DNA from: Gemmobacter serpentinus
GTDB lineage: Bacteria > Pseudomonadota > Alphaproteobacteria > Rhodobacterales > Rhodobacteraceae
NCBI RefSeq assembly: GCF_008973825.1
Contig: NZ_WCHR01000016.1
Location: forward strand, 186,001-250,000
Direction: 5' to 3'
DNA length: 64,000 nucleotides
Below are positions 45,868 to 54,769 of this stretch, piece after piece; position 1 is the stretch's first letter, and each line of letters starts with the position of its first letter. The translations under genes were made by a program, and so were the position numbers. A model generated the notes under the pieces. It was not told the DNA's origin. It did no database searches and was given only the letters and a program-made list of their open reading frames with translations.

Positions 45868-46195
45868 TGCCGGGGGAAGGTGCCATCGATCTTCACAGCA
45901 CCTTGGTGGCGCTTCCTGATGCTATGCCCTTGGGGCAGGGGTGCCGAATGATCGGCCGTCTTCGGCGATCAACCCCGGCGTATGGGCCAGGCGCGCCTTT
46001 GACGCGATGCCGCGCGTTCTGTCAGCGCAGGATTTGTGACCTGCCCGGCGGCGGCCTGTCACCCCTTCTTTGACATCCTGCCCTTCCGGCGCATGGATCG
46101 CGTGGTCAAGCGACAGGATGGATGCCGCAAAGGCGAAGGAAGGCGCGGAGGTTACAATTTCCGGGGCGCAGCAAAGGGCATCGCAATGATACCGT
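45868..46195. other. Stretch without a recognisable gene, probably further remnants
   Basis: Frames are open on both strands, but I see no family motif. It lies between a dead permease and a converging GntR gene and is probably eroded coding DNA. Confidence 0.4.
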
Positions 46196-46891
46196 TCATG
46201 CCGCAAGCATCCTGAGGCGCGTCGACAAGGCGCTGCGGATATGGTCGCGGGCCGCGGCTTCCGCTGCGTCGGGATCATGCCGGGCGATGGCGTCCAGAAT
46301 CCGTTGATGTTCAGCCGCAGCAGGGGATGCCCGGCCGATGACCGAAAAGGTCGTGGGTCCCAGCAGGGCCAGAAAATCCTGCAACTCGTCCAGCGGGCTG
46401 TGGAAAAAGCGGTTGCGCACCGCCCCGGCAATCGTTTCGTGGAACTGCTTGTTCAGCCGCTGCCATTCCGCGGGATCTGTCGCCGCCTCGAACTTGCCAT
46501 GCAGATCCGTCAGCAGGTCGATCTCGGCGCGGCTTGCGTTCTCGGCGGCAAAGCGGGCGGCCGTGCCTTCCAGGATTTCACGCATCTGATAAAGTTCGAA
46601 CACTTCCGCGCGGTCCAGCCGACGCACCATCAGCCCGCGCGCCCCCGAAACCTCAAGGAAACGACGCTCCAGCAGGCGCCGCAAGGCATCGCGCACCGGC
46701 GTGCGGCTGACCGAGAAGTGTTCGGCGATCTCTTCCTCGCGCAGCCGATCCCCCGGCTGGATCAAGCCGCTGCGGATGCCCTGCCGGAGCGCCGAAAGAA
46801 CCGCATCTGACAGCCCCGCGCCACGGGTGCCCGGCGCGGCTTCGAGATCCAGCCCTGCAATGCGGGTTGCAAGCGAAGCCGACTGGCTCAT
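46196..46891 (-). CDS. GntR family (FCD type) transcriptional regulator, probably of the tricarballylate/citrate-type island
   Basis: A 231-residue regulator. The winged helix is at residues 27-95 (ALRQGIRSGLIQPGDRLREE and SVSRTPVRDALRRLLERRF), and the FCD domain has histidine ligands in NKQFHETIAGAVRN, AEHQRILDAI and ARDHIRSAL. It is complete, unlike the gntR remnant 0.9 kb away. It is divergent from the ABC-tcuAB operon, and a near-palindrome with TATTGTATAC lies in the gap. The same ten bases recur in front of the AbrB-family gene, which suggests a shared regulon. Confidence 0.9.
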   Translation of the reverse strand: MSQSASLATRIAGLDLEAAPGTRGAGLSDAVLSALRQGIRSGLIQPGDRLREEEIAEHFSVSRTPVRDALRRLLERRFLEVSGARGLMVRRLDRAEVFELYQMREILEGTAARFAAENASRAEIDLLTDLHGKFEAATDPAEWQRLNKQFHETIAGAVRNRFFHSPLDELQDFLALLGPTTFSVIGRASPAAAEHQRILDAIARHDPDAAEAAARDHIRSALSTRLRMLAA

Positions 46892-46974
46892 TGGTTTGGT
46901 TCCTCATCGCTCTTGTCAGACTTTCATAGCCTTTCGGCAGGGCGATGACCACAGGCGTGAATTTTGTTGTTTTT

Positions 46975-46997
46975 TATTGTATACACTAATATGCAAT
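46975..46997. promoter_or_regulatory. Candidate GntR operator upstream of the ABC-tcuAB operon
   Basis: ATTGTATA and TATGCAAT form an inverted repeat with one mismatch around a 6-base spacer. The element starts with TATTGTATAC, identical to the one upstream of the AbrB-family gene. Confidence 0.6.
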
Positions 46998-47051
46998 ATC
47001 GCACGAGAGCATTCATTTCGATTCGACCCCGCTTTCGCCAGGGAGGACACC

Positions 47052-48164
47052 ATGACGCATCCGAAAGTAACGGCCCTTGGCCGACTGTCGGCGTATGCCT
47101 GCGCCGCGCTTTTTCCGACACTTGCCTTTTCACAGATCCCCGAAGGCTATCCGGCCGATTACGCCGAGATCATCGCCAAAGCTGAGGCAGAGGGTTCGGT
47201 GGTGATTTATGCCAATACCGAACATGCAGCGGTCGAGGCGATCCTTGCGGATTTCGCCAAGGCTTATCCAAAGATCCGCGCCGATTACATCGAGATCAAG
47301 GCCGCAGACCTGTTCAGCCGCGTGAGCAGCGAGGCCGCCGCAGATGCGTTGAAGGCCGATATCGTCTGGTCCTCGGCAATGGACCTGCAATACCAGATGG
47401 TCGAGGACGGGATTGCCGCGGAATATGGCTCGCCCGAAAAGGGGGCTATCCCGGAATGGGCGTCGTATAACGACCGGATCTACGGCACCACCTTTGAGCC
47501 CGTGGTGATGGTTTACAACAGCAAGATCATTGCTGATGACCAGATGCCCACCACCCGGGACGGCCTTGCCAAATGGCTGACGGAAAACCGTGTCGAGATG
47601 AAGGGCAAGGTTGCCACCTATGACCCGGAACGCTCGGGGCTTGGATTCTTCGCGGTGAACGAGGATGCCAAGAACGGCGACCAGCTCTGGCCGCTGGTGA
47701 CGGCATTTGGCGCGGTGGATGCCAAATTCTACACTTCGACCGGCACGATGCTGGAAAAGATCAGTGCCGGCGAACATGCCATCGGCTATAATATCATCGG
47801 CCCCTATGCCTATCTGCGCGCCGCGCGTGACCCCAATGTCAAGGTGGTGGTGCCGCAGGACTTTACCGTGGTGCTGTCGCGGCTTGCGATCATCACCGAA
47901 CAGGCCGACCACCCCAATGCGGCGCGGGTCTTCATGGATTACCTGCTGTCGCATCGCGGTCAGACCGTGGTCGGCAACGAGGCGCATCTTTTCGCGATCC
48001 GCCCAGATGTCGAGGGCCCGGCCACCATTGCCGGTCTGACCGCGGAACATGGCGACCTGCTCAAGCCAGTCAGCATCGGCCCGGAGCTTCTGGATGCGAT
48101 CCAGCCGATGGCGCGTCTGGCCTTCTTCCGCGAATGGGCGGATGCCTTGAAGGCGGGTAAGTAA
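47052..48164 (+). CDS. ABC importer binding protein, ferric/2-aminoethylphosphonate type
   Basis: A 370-residue family 1/8-like binding protein resembling AfuA/FbpA. The signal peptide is cleaved about residue 28 (AFS/Q), and the mature part has GSVVIYANTEHAAVEAIL and TTFEPVVMVYNSKII. Many relatives bind Fe3+ complexes, but others take organic acids or phosphonates. The tyrosine pair used for iron in FbpA is not evident, and the operon continues into tcuA and tcuB, so a tricarboxylate is the likelier ligand. The start MTHPKVTALG follows GGGAGGAC. Confidence 0.85.
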   Translation: MTHPKVTALGRLSAYACAALFPTLAFSQIPEGYPADYAEIIAKAEAEGSVVIYANTEHAAVEAILADFAKAYPKIRADYIEIKAADLFSRVSSEAAADALKADIVWSSAMDLQYQMVEDGIAAEYGSPEKGAIPEWASYNDRIYGTTFEPVVMVYNSKIIADDQMPTTRDGLAKWLTENRVEMKGKVATYDPERSGLGFFAVNEDAKNGDQLWPLVTAFGAVDAKFYTSTGTMLEKISAGEHAIGYNIIGPYAYLRAARDPNVKVVVPQDFTVVLSRLAIITEQADHPNAARVFMDYLLSHRGQTVVGNEAHLFAIRPDVEGPATIAGLTAEHGDLLKPVSIGPELLDAIQPMARLAFFREWADALKAGK

Positions 48165-48168
48165 GCCC

Positions 48169-49839
48169 ATGCGCAGCGATCTCTGGCGGAACAACATCGT
48201 CCTTCTGACGGCGCTTTTCATCCTTGCCCCGGTCGGGCTGATCTTGTGGCAAAGTTTCCTGACCGACGCGTTTTTCAGTGCGCGCGCCAATCCCACCGCA
48301 GATACCTACAGCTTTGTGCTCAGCGATCCTGGATTCTGGGATGCCTTGCAGAACACGGTGATCCTGTCGGCGGGCATGGTCGTGATCGCGGTGCCGCTGG
48401 GGTCGCTGCTTGCCTTTCTGATGGTGCGGACGGATATGCCCGGTCGCAGGTGGATTGAACCTGCAATCTTCCTGCCGCTGTTCATGTCGCCGATGGTTCT
48501 GGCCTTTGGCTATATCGTGTCGATCGGGCCCTCGGGTTTCTGGTCGACCTGGTGGCAACAGACCTTCGGCGCGCCGTTCTGGAACGTCTATTCCATGCCG
48601 ATGCTGGTGCTGGTGGTCGCGCTGACCCATGTGCCGCATGTCTATATCTATGTCGCAACCGCGCTGCGCACCGTGCCGTCCGATCTGGAAGAGGCCGCGC
48701 GCGTCGCAGGCGGCGCGCCGCTGACCGTCGCGATGAAGGTGACGCTGCCGCTGGTCTGGCCTTCGATTGCGGTCAGTGCGGTGCTGGTGGCTTTCCTTGG
48801 GTTCGAGCTGTTCGGCCTGCCCTATGTCTTGGGCGATCAGGACGGGCGGCTGGTTCTGGCAACATATCTTTACAAGTTCAACACCCTGCTCGGCCGGCCG
48901 GCCTATCAGCTGATGGCTGTGGTGGTGATCTTCATCATGCTGGTCACGCTGCCGCTGGTCATGCTGCAACGGCGGATGCTGCGCTCGGCGCAACGCTATT
49001 CGACCATCGGCGGCAAGGCGACGCGATCCCATGCCGTGCCGCTGGGGCCTTGGAAATGGGTTGCGCTGGCTGGGGTTATGATCTGGCTTTATGCGGTCGT
49101 CCTGCTGCCGTTGTCGGGCGTCGCGCTGCGGTCCTTTGTCACCACATGGGGCCCGCTGGTGGCGATCCGCGACGTGCTGACCTTTGACAATTACCACAAG
49201 CTGGCCGATCTGCCGCTGATCCGCCGGTCCATCGTCAACACGCTGCTTCTTGCCTTTGTCGGCGGCTTTGCATCGCTTTGTGTCTATGCGCTGATCGGGC
49301 TGGCCAGCCACCGTTCGCAGGCCAAAAGCACGCGCGTGCTGGATTTTCTTGTCCTGCTGCCGCGCGCCATGCCGGGGATTGTCGCCGGTCTGGTCGTGTT
49401 CTGGATCTTCCTGTTTGTTCCGTTCCTGAAGCCCTGGGTTGCCTCGCTGGTGGCGATGTGGGTCGCCTATACCCTGGTCTGGTTGCCCTTCGGGCTGCGG
49501 CTGGTCTCCAATTCCTTCGGTCAGGTCGGCCGAGAGCTGGAAGAGGCCGCCTATGTCACCGGTGCCGGTCAGGCCCGCGTTGCCCGCGACGTGATCCTGC
49601 CATTGGCCAAGCATGGCCTGCTGGCGGCCTGGCTTCTGGCCTTCCTGCTTTATGCCCGCGAATATTCCACCGGGATCTTCCTGATGGGCCAGGGCAACGA
49701 GGTCATGGGCACCATGCTCGTCAGCCTCTGGAATGGCGGCAATATCGACGTGGCCTCGTCACTGGCCGTGGTCAACACCCTTGTCATTGCGGGCGGCATC
49801 GCGCTCGCCCTGCGTCTCGGAGTTCGTCTCGATGCCTGA
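48169..49839 (+). CDS. ABC importer permease with two fused permease domains (FbpB type)
   Basis: A 556-residue protein with about 12 membrane helices and two EAA loops: DLEEAARVAGGAPLTVAMKV near residue 170 and ELEEAAYVTGAGQARVARDV near residue 460. The two halves are each a complete BPD domain, as in the FbpB/AfuB group, so one chain makes the channel. It starts four bases after the binding-protein gene and overlaps the ATPase gene by eight. Confidence 0.91.
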   Translation: MRSDLWRNNIVLLTALFILAPVGLILWQSFLTDAFFSARANPTADTYSFVLSDPGFWDALQNTVILSAGMVVIAVPLGSLLAFLMVRTDMPGRRWIEPAIFLPLFMSPMVLAFGYIVSIGPSGFWSTWWQQTFGAPFWNVYSMPMLVLVVALTHVPHVYIYVATALRTVPSDLEEAARVAGGAPLTVAMKVTLPLVWPSIAVSAVLVAFLGFELFGLPYVLGDQDGRLVLATYLYKFNTLLGRPAYQLMAVVVIFIMLVTLPLVMLQRRMLRSAQRYSTIGGKATRSHAVPLGPWKWVALAGVMIWLYAVVLLPLSGVALRSFVTTWGPLVAIRDVLTFDNYHKLADLPLIRRSIVNTLLLAFVGGFASLCVYALIGLASHRSQAKSTRVLDFLVLLPRAMPGIVAGLVVFWIFLFVPFLKPWVASLVAMWVAYTLVWLPFGLRLVSNSFGQVGRELEEAAYVTGAGQARVARDVILPLAKHGLLAAWLLAFLLYAREYSTGIFLMGQGNEVMGTMLVSLWNGGNIDVASSLAVVNTLVIAGGIALALRLGVRLDA

Positions 49840-50887
49840 ATTGGTCGTAGAAAACATTCACCTGAAATACGGTGCCGTCGAAGTGCTGAAAGGCGCCTCC
49901 TTTGCGGTGGAGAAGGGCCAGATCGCGGCGCTGCTCGGGCCTTCTGGCTCTGGCAAGACCACGCTGCTGCGCACGGTCGCCGGGCTGGAACGCGCCTATA
50001 AGGGCCGTGTCTCGGTCTCGGGCAAGGAAGTCTTCGACGGCAGTCGCAATCTGGATCTGCCGGCGGAAAAGCGTGGTCTGGGGTTCGTGTTCCAGTCCTA
50101 CGCGCTTTGGCCGAACCGCACCGTCTTTGACAATGTCGCCTATGGTCTGCGGTTGCGCAAAGTCGCGGATGCCGAAGTGCGCCGCAAGGTGGGCCAGGTG
50201 CTGGAGGTGCTGGGCCTTGGGCATCTGCACGAACGTTACCCTTCGCAGCTTTCGGGTGGTCAGCAGCAGCGCGTCGCCATTGCGCGGTCGCTGGCCTATG
50301 ATCCAGCGGTGCTGCTGCTGGACGAGCCGTTGTCGAACCTTGACGCCAAGCTGCGCGACGAGGCACGGGCCTTCCTGAAAGAGCTGATTACCCGCGAAGA
50401 ACGCGCGGCGGTCATCGTCACCCATGACCAGATCGAGGCGCTGGCGATTGCCGACACGATCGTGCTGCTGAATGGCGGTGTGATCGCACAGGAGGGAAGC
50501 CCCGAGGATCTGTATAATCGCCCGACGACGCTCTTCACCGCCGATTTCATCGGCAACAATGTCCGCCTTGCCGGCAAGGTGATCGCGGCAGGCGACGGCT
50601 TTGCCACGCTGGATTGCGACGGATTGCAGGTCACGGGCCGCATGGGCCAGCCGGTCACGGTGGGGCAAGGCGGGACGGCGATCTGCCGGATGGACAAGCT
50701 GGGCCTGGCCGTCCCCGGAGAACGTGACACGGTCGAGATGCATCGCACAACGACCATGTTCCTGGGTGAGAAATGGGAACATGTCTATCGGATCGGCAAT
50801 CACAGCCTGCGCGTGTTGACCGACAGCGCGGTCGGGGATGCGACGTCACCCATCCGGATTCCGCGCGAAAGTGTCTGGATTTTCTGA
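49832..50887 (+). CDS. ABC importer ATPase (FbpC/PotA type)
   Basis: A 351-residue protein. Walker A GPSGSGKTTLL is near residue 36, signature LSGGQQQRVAIARSL, Walker B VLLLDEPLSNLD and the switch His in VTHDQIEALAIAD. A C-terminal TOBE-type domain follows. It energises the fused permease. The ATG lies inside the end of the permease gene. The tcuA gene begins one base after its stop. Confidence 0.92.
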   Translation: MPELVVENIHLKYGAVEVLKGASFAVEKGQIAALLGPSGSGKTTLLRTVAGLERAYKGRVSVSGKEVFDGSRNLDLPAEKRGLGFVFQSYALWPNRTVFDNVAYGLRLRKVADAEVRRKVGQVLEVLGLGHLHERYPSQLSGGQQQRVAIARSLAYDPAVLLLDEPLSNLDAKLRDEARAFLKELITREERAAVIVTHDQIEALAIADTIVLLNGGVIAQEGSPEDLYNRPTTLFTADFIGNNVRLAGKVIAAGDGFATLDCDGLQVTGRMGQPVTVGQGGTAICRMDKLGLAVPGERDTVEMHRTTTMFLGEKWEHVYRIGNHSLRVLTDSAVGDATSPIRIPRESVWIF

Positions 50888-50888
50888 C

Positions 50889-52295
50889 ATGGAACATCCC
50901 GTCGACTTCAACAAAACCTACGATGTGGTCATCGCGGGGGGTGGTAATGCCGCCCTTTGCGCGGCCATCGCCGCCCGCCGGGCAGGGGCCAGCGTCGCCA
51001 TTGTCGAGAAGGCACCGCGCTTCTATCGCGGCGGCAATACCCGCCATACCCGCAATATGCGCTGCGCCCATGACAGTGCGACCGAAACGCTTTCCGGCCC
51101 CTATACCGAGGAAGAATTCTTCGATGACCTGCTGCGCGTAACGCAGGGCAATACCGATGAAAACCTTGCCCGGATGATGATTCACCAATCCAAGGACATG
51201 CTGAACTGGATCGTGGAACAGGGGGTGCGGTTCCAGCCCTCGCTGGGTGGCACGCTCAGCCTTGGGCGGACCAACTCCTTCTTTCTCGGAGGCGGGCGTG
51301 CGATGCTGAGCGCGCTTTACCGCACGGCCGAGGGCCTTGGCGTCCATATGACCTATGAGGCCGAAGTCACCGATCTGGAGATGGACGGTCCACGCTTTGT
51401 CGCCGCCGAAGTGACCACCCCGAACGGCAAACGCCGGCTGGTGGCCAAGGGCCTGGTTGCAGCTTCGGGCGGGTTCGAGGCCAATATCGACTGGCTGAAA
51501 GAGGGTTGGGGCGAGATCGCCGAAAACTTCCTGATCCGGGGCACGCCCTATAACCGGGGTTCCCTGCTGCGCACGCTGATCGGCAAGGGCATGACCCAGA
51601 TCGGCGATCCGACCCAATGCCACGCCGTGGCCATCGACGCCCGCGCGCCGAAATATGATGGCGGCATCATCACCCGGCTGGACTGCGTCGTCTTCGGGAT
51701 CGTGGTGAACAAACACTGTCAGCGTTTCTATGACGAGGGCGAGGATATCTGGCCCAAACGCTATGCGATCTGGGGGCGGCTGGTGGCCGCGCAACCCGAC
51801 CAGATCGCCTATATCATCTTTGATGCGCGCGCGCTGAAGCTGTTCATGCCGTCGCTGTTTCCGCCGATCACCGGGACAAGCATCGAAGATCTGGCGGGCA
51901 AGCTGGGCCTTGATCCGGCGCGGCTGCGCGAAACGGTCGATGGATTCAACGCCGCCGTCCAGCCGGGGCAGTTCGACGACACGATCCTTGACGGCTGCCA
52001 TACCGAGGGGCTGGAACCCGCCAAGACCAATTGGGCGCGCCGCATCGAGCAAGGCCCGTTCTACGCCTATCCGGTCCGGCCCGGCATCACCTTCACCTAT
52101 CTGGGCGTGAAGGTGGACGCCGAGGCGCGGGTGCAGCTTGCCGATGGCGGGCGGGCGGAAAACATCTGGGCTGCCGGTGAAATCATGGCCGGCAATGTGC
52201 TGGGGCGCGGCTATGCGGCAGGCATTGGTATGACCATCGGCAGCGTCTTCGGGCGCATCGCCGGAGAAGGAGCAGGCAAACATGCAAGCCGTTGA
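50889..52295 (+). CDS. tcuA: FAD-dependent tricarballylate dehydrogenase
   Basis: A 468-residue flavoprotein of the fumarate-reductase/succinate-dehydrogenase group. The FAD site is DVVIAGGGNAALCAAIAARR at about residues 12-31. Residues GGNTRHTRNMRC after it and the long C-terminal GEIMAGNVLGRGYAAGIGMT are marks of TcuA. TcuA oxidises tricarballylate to cis-aconitate, which then enters the TCA cycle. The next gene, tcuB, reoxidises its flavin. The Salmonella operon uses an MFS carrier (TcuC); here an ABC importer precedes instead. Related dehydrogenases of other tricarboxylates are possible. Confidence 0.88.
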   Translation: MEHPVDFNKTYDVVIAGGGNAALCAAIAARRAGASVAIVEKAPRFYRGGNTRHTRNMRCAHDSATETLSGPYTEEEFFDDLLRVTQGNTDENLARMMIHQSKDMLNWIVEQGVRFQPSLGGTLSLGRTNSFFLGGGRAMLSALYRTAEGLGVHMTYEAEVTDLEMDGPRFVAAEVTTPNGKRRLVAKGLVAASGGFEANIDWLKEGWGEIAENFLIRGTPYNRGSLLRTLIGKGMTQIGDPTQCHAVAIDARAPKYDGGIITRLDCVVFGIVVNKHCQRFYDEGEDIWPKRYAIWGRLVAAQPDQIAYIIFDARALKLFMPSLFPPITGTSIEDLAGKLGLDPARLRETVDGFNAAVQPGQFDDTILDGCHTEGLEPAKTNWARRIEQGPFYAYPVRPGITFTYLGVKVDAEARVQLADGGRAENIWAAGEIMAGNVLGRGYAAGIGMTIGSVFGRIAGEGAGKHASR

Positions 52296-53436
52296 ATTCC
52301 GCTTCCCCGACAGCAAAGCAAGGCCGGTGAATGCCGATCACGAGGCGCATCTGTCAGAGGCAGAACGGCTGATGACAGTGTGCAATTCCTGCCGCTATTG
52401 CGAAGGGCTTTGCGCTGTCTTTCCCGCGATGGAGATGCGCCGCGCCTTTTCGGCGGGGGATCTGACCTATCTGGCGAACCTGTGCCACAACTGCGGTGCC
52501 TGCAACTCTGACTGCCAGTTTGCACCGCCGCATGAATTTGACGTGAACGTGCCCAAGGTTCTGGCCGAGGTGCGCAATGACAGCTATGCGCGCTATGTCT
52601 GGCCGGGGTTCCTTGCGCCAATGTTCCGGCGCAACGGGCTGATGGTGACGCTGATTGCGGCGCTGTCCGTCGCGGCCTTTGTCATCGGCTTTGCCGCATG
52701 GCACGATCCTGCGGTGATGTTCGGCACGCATACCGGCCCCGGTGCCTTCTACAAGATCATGCCGCATAACACGATGGTTGCGATCTTTGGCGCGGCCTTT
52801 CTGTGGTCGGTGCTGGCCATCGTGATGTCCTGCGTCAATTTCTGGCGCGATATCGGCGAGCCGTCGTCGACGCTGCGCGATCCGCAGGCTTTGGCGGGCG
52901 GGGCCCATGATGCGGCCACGCTGAAATATCTGGACGGTGGCGGCGTCGGCTGCATGGCCGAAAGCGACAAGCCCGATGACAATCGGCGGCTTTACCACCA
53001 CCTGACCTTTTACGGTTTCATGCTGTGTTTTGCGGCAACCTCGGTCGGAACCCTGTGGCATTACCTGATGGGCTGGGATGCCCCCTATCCGTGGTATGAT
53101 CTGCCGGTGGTGCTGGGCACGCTGGGTGGCATTGGCATCACCATTGGCCCGATCGGCCTGCTGATGGCCAAGTTCCGCCGCGATCCGCAGCTGATGGATG
53201 AAAGCCGGAAGGGCATGGATGTGGCCTTCATCGTGATGCTGCTTTTGACCGGGGTCACCGGGCTTGCGCTTCTGTTCCTGCGGGCCACCCCGCTGATGGG
53301 CACCATGCTGGCGCTGCATCTGGGTTTTGTCTTCGGCTTCTTCATCACCATGCCTTACGGAAAATTCATGCATGGCATTTTCCGCGGCCTCGCTCTGGTC
53401 CGCTATGCTGCGGAAAAGCGCCGCGCCTTCGGTTGA
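52282..53436 (+). CDS. tcuB: Tricarballylate utilisation 4Fe-4S / membrane protein
   Basis: A 384-residue protein. The N-terminal 100 residues hold two cysteine clusters for 4Fe-4S centres (CNSCRYCEGLC and CHNCGACNSDC). The rest has about six membrane helices, with histidines positioned for haem binding (HHLTFYGF and MALHLGFVFGF-like segments). In Salmonella, TcuB takes electrons from reduced TcuA into the quinone pool. The start overlaps the end of tcuA by 14 bases, so the pair is coupled. Confidence 0.9.
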   Translation: MQAVEFRFPDSKARPVNADHEAHLSEAERLMTVCNSCRYCEGLCAVFPAMEMRRAFSAGDLTYLANLCHNCGACNSDCQFAPPHEFDVNVPKVLAEVRNDSYARYVWPGFLAPMFRRNGLMVTLIAALSVAAFVIGFAAWHDPAVMFGTHTGPGAFYKIMPHNTMVAIFGAAFLWSVLAIVMSCVNFWRDIGEPSSTLRDPQALAGGAHDAATLKYLDGGGVGCMAESDKPDDNRRLYHHLTFYGFMLCFAATSVGTLWHYLMGWDAPYPWYDLPVVLGTLGGIGITIGPIGLLMAKFRRDPQLMDESRKGMDVAFIVMLLLTGVTGLALLFLRATPLMGTMLALHLGFVFGFFITMPYGKFMHGIFRGLALVRYAAEKRRAFG

Positions 53437-53502
53437 GGGTGCTGCCGTAAAATGCGCGGCTCGCCCAAGGTGCCCCTCTCTCTCGGGCAGCAGCGTGGAG
53501 GG

Positions 53503-53531
53503 TGCCCGGTGCGGAAACGTGCCGGGCATTT
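53503..53531 (+). terminator. Terminator after tcuB
   Basis: An 11-pair stem (TGCCCGGTGCG / CGTGCCGGGCA, with two G-T pairs) is capped by a GAAA tetraloop and followed by TTT. It lies between converging genes. Confidence 0.7.
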
Positions 53532-53550
53532 CCCTGTTCGGGCGGGGGGG

Positions 53551-54606
53551 TCAATCCGCGCGGCGGCGTATCCCGGAAAGACGGGCCGCAATCGGGGCAC
53601 CGATGATGACCAGAACCATCCGGGTCAGGTGATGCACGATCACAAAGCCCAGATCGGCACCGACCACCAGCGCAAGCACCGTCATTTCGGCCTGCCCACC
53701 CGGCGCGAAGGACAAAAAGCCCTCGATAGGTTCGGCAAGCCCGGTCAGCGTGACCAGTTCGGTAAAGATGGTGGCCAGAACCGCCAGGATCAGCACGAAA
53801 GCCAGACCTGAAAGCACAAAGCCGCGCATTTCGCGCAAGGTGGTGCCGACATAATGCACACCGATGCCGATGCCGATGAAAAGCTGCGCCGTAAGGATTG
53901 CCTCGGCGGGCGGGCGGGAATGGATCAGCCCGGCAAGCGACAGCACCGCCGTGACGATCATCGGCCCAAGGATCGAGGCCCCAAAGAGACCCAGACGCTC
54001 TGCGCCTTTCCAGCCAAGCAGGGCCGCCGCCGCCATCAGTGCAAGTTCGGTCACTGGCAGGTCGCGCAGCGGCGCGCCGACGGTGCCGGTCAGGCTGGCC
54101 CCATAAAGCCCCGTCAGGATCAGGGGTGCGGCGCTGACAAGGACAAGCACCCGGGTGGCATGGATCAGGGACAGGGCCCGCACATCGGCCCCGGCGTCCT
54201 GGCCCAGTGAGAGCATGTCCCCCAGACCGCCGGGCATGGCGGCATACCAGGCGGTTACCGGATCATAGCCAAGGCGCCGGAAGAAGGGCACGCCAATCAG
54301 ACCGATCAGCAGCACGTAGACCGGCACCAGCGCCAGACTGCCCGCAATCTGCGGAATGCGAAGTACCAGTTCGGGCGTGATCGAGGCACCGATCGCGACA
54401 CCCAGAATGGCCCGCGCCAGGATCGAGATCTGCCCCGCCCCCTTGAGGCGGATACCGGCAAGCGCCGCCAGCAGACAGGCCGCCATCGCGCCAAAAAGTG
54501 CGGGCAAAGGCAGACCAGCCAACCAGAACAGCGTGGCACCGGCCACGGCCAGCGCAACGGTCACGCAGCGCATGAAAAGGGGAAAGCCAAGGCCAGAAGG
54601 CAGCAT
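53551..54606 (-). CDS. AbrB family membrane protein (COG3180 type)
   Basis: A 351-residue, very hydrophobic protein with about ten membrane helices in two similar halves. Motifs such as AMPGGLGDMLSLGQDAGADV and APGGQAEMTVLALVVGADLG occur once per half, as in the COG3180 'AbrB' family, whose names as regulator or ammonia monooxygenase are misleading. Members often sit next to tripartite tricarboxylate transporters, as here. A transport role is inferred from that. The start MLPSGLGF is chosen over one nine codons upstream because a promoter/operator element lies there. Confidence 0.83.
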   Translation of the reverse strand: MLPSGLGFPLFMRCVTVALAVAGATLFWLAGLPLPALFGAMAACLLAALAGIRLKGAGQISILARAILGVAIGASITPELVLRIPQIAGSLALVPVYVLLIGLIGVPFFRRLGYDPVTAWYAAMPGGLGDMLSLGQDAGADVRALSLIHATRVLVLVSAAPLILTGLYGASLTGTVGAPLRDLPVTELALMAAAALLGWKGAERLGLFGASILGPMIVTAVLSLAGLIHSRPPAEAILTAQLFIGIGIGVHYVGTTLREMRGFVLSGLAFVLILAVLATIFTELVTLTGLAEPIEGFLSFAPGGQAEMTVLALVVGADLGFVIVHHLTRMVLVIIGAPIAARLSGIRRRAD

Positions 54607-54634
54607 GACAGGTTTCCTTGCCCGTATCGCCATG

Positions 54635-54657
54635 TATTGTATACCGTGGGATACATA
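54635..54657. promoter_or_regulatory. Candidate GntR operator upstream of the AbrB-family gene
   Basis: TATTGTATAC followed by an inverted ATACATA half-site, in an AT-rich patch 29 bases before the start codon. The first ten bases are identical to the candidate operator in front of the ABC-tcuAB operon. Confidence 0.55.
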
Positions 54658-54720
54658 AGGTGCAAGAAGCTGAAATCCCTAGGCTTTGCCGCGACCAAAC
54701 TGGTTGTTGATTTGGGAAAT

Positions 54721-54749
54721 GGAAATGGCCGCGCAGATTGCGCGGCCAT
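54721..54749 (-). terminator. Terminator after tctA
   Basis: On the minus strand a perfect 10-base-pair stem ATGGCCGCGC / GCGCGGCCAT with loop AATCT is followed by TTCCATTT. Confidence 0.75.
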
Positions 54750-54769
54750 CTCGGTCACGGGGGATCGGC

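Noticed and set aside
48070-49614. 514-codon minus-strand frame rich in Gln, His and Arg
   Set aside because: Antisense to the fused ABC permease; composition is typical of antisense of membrane-protein genes.
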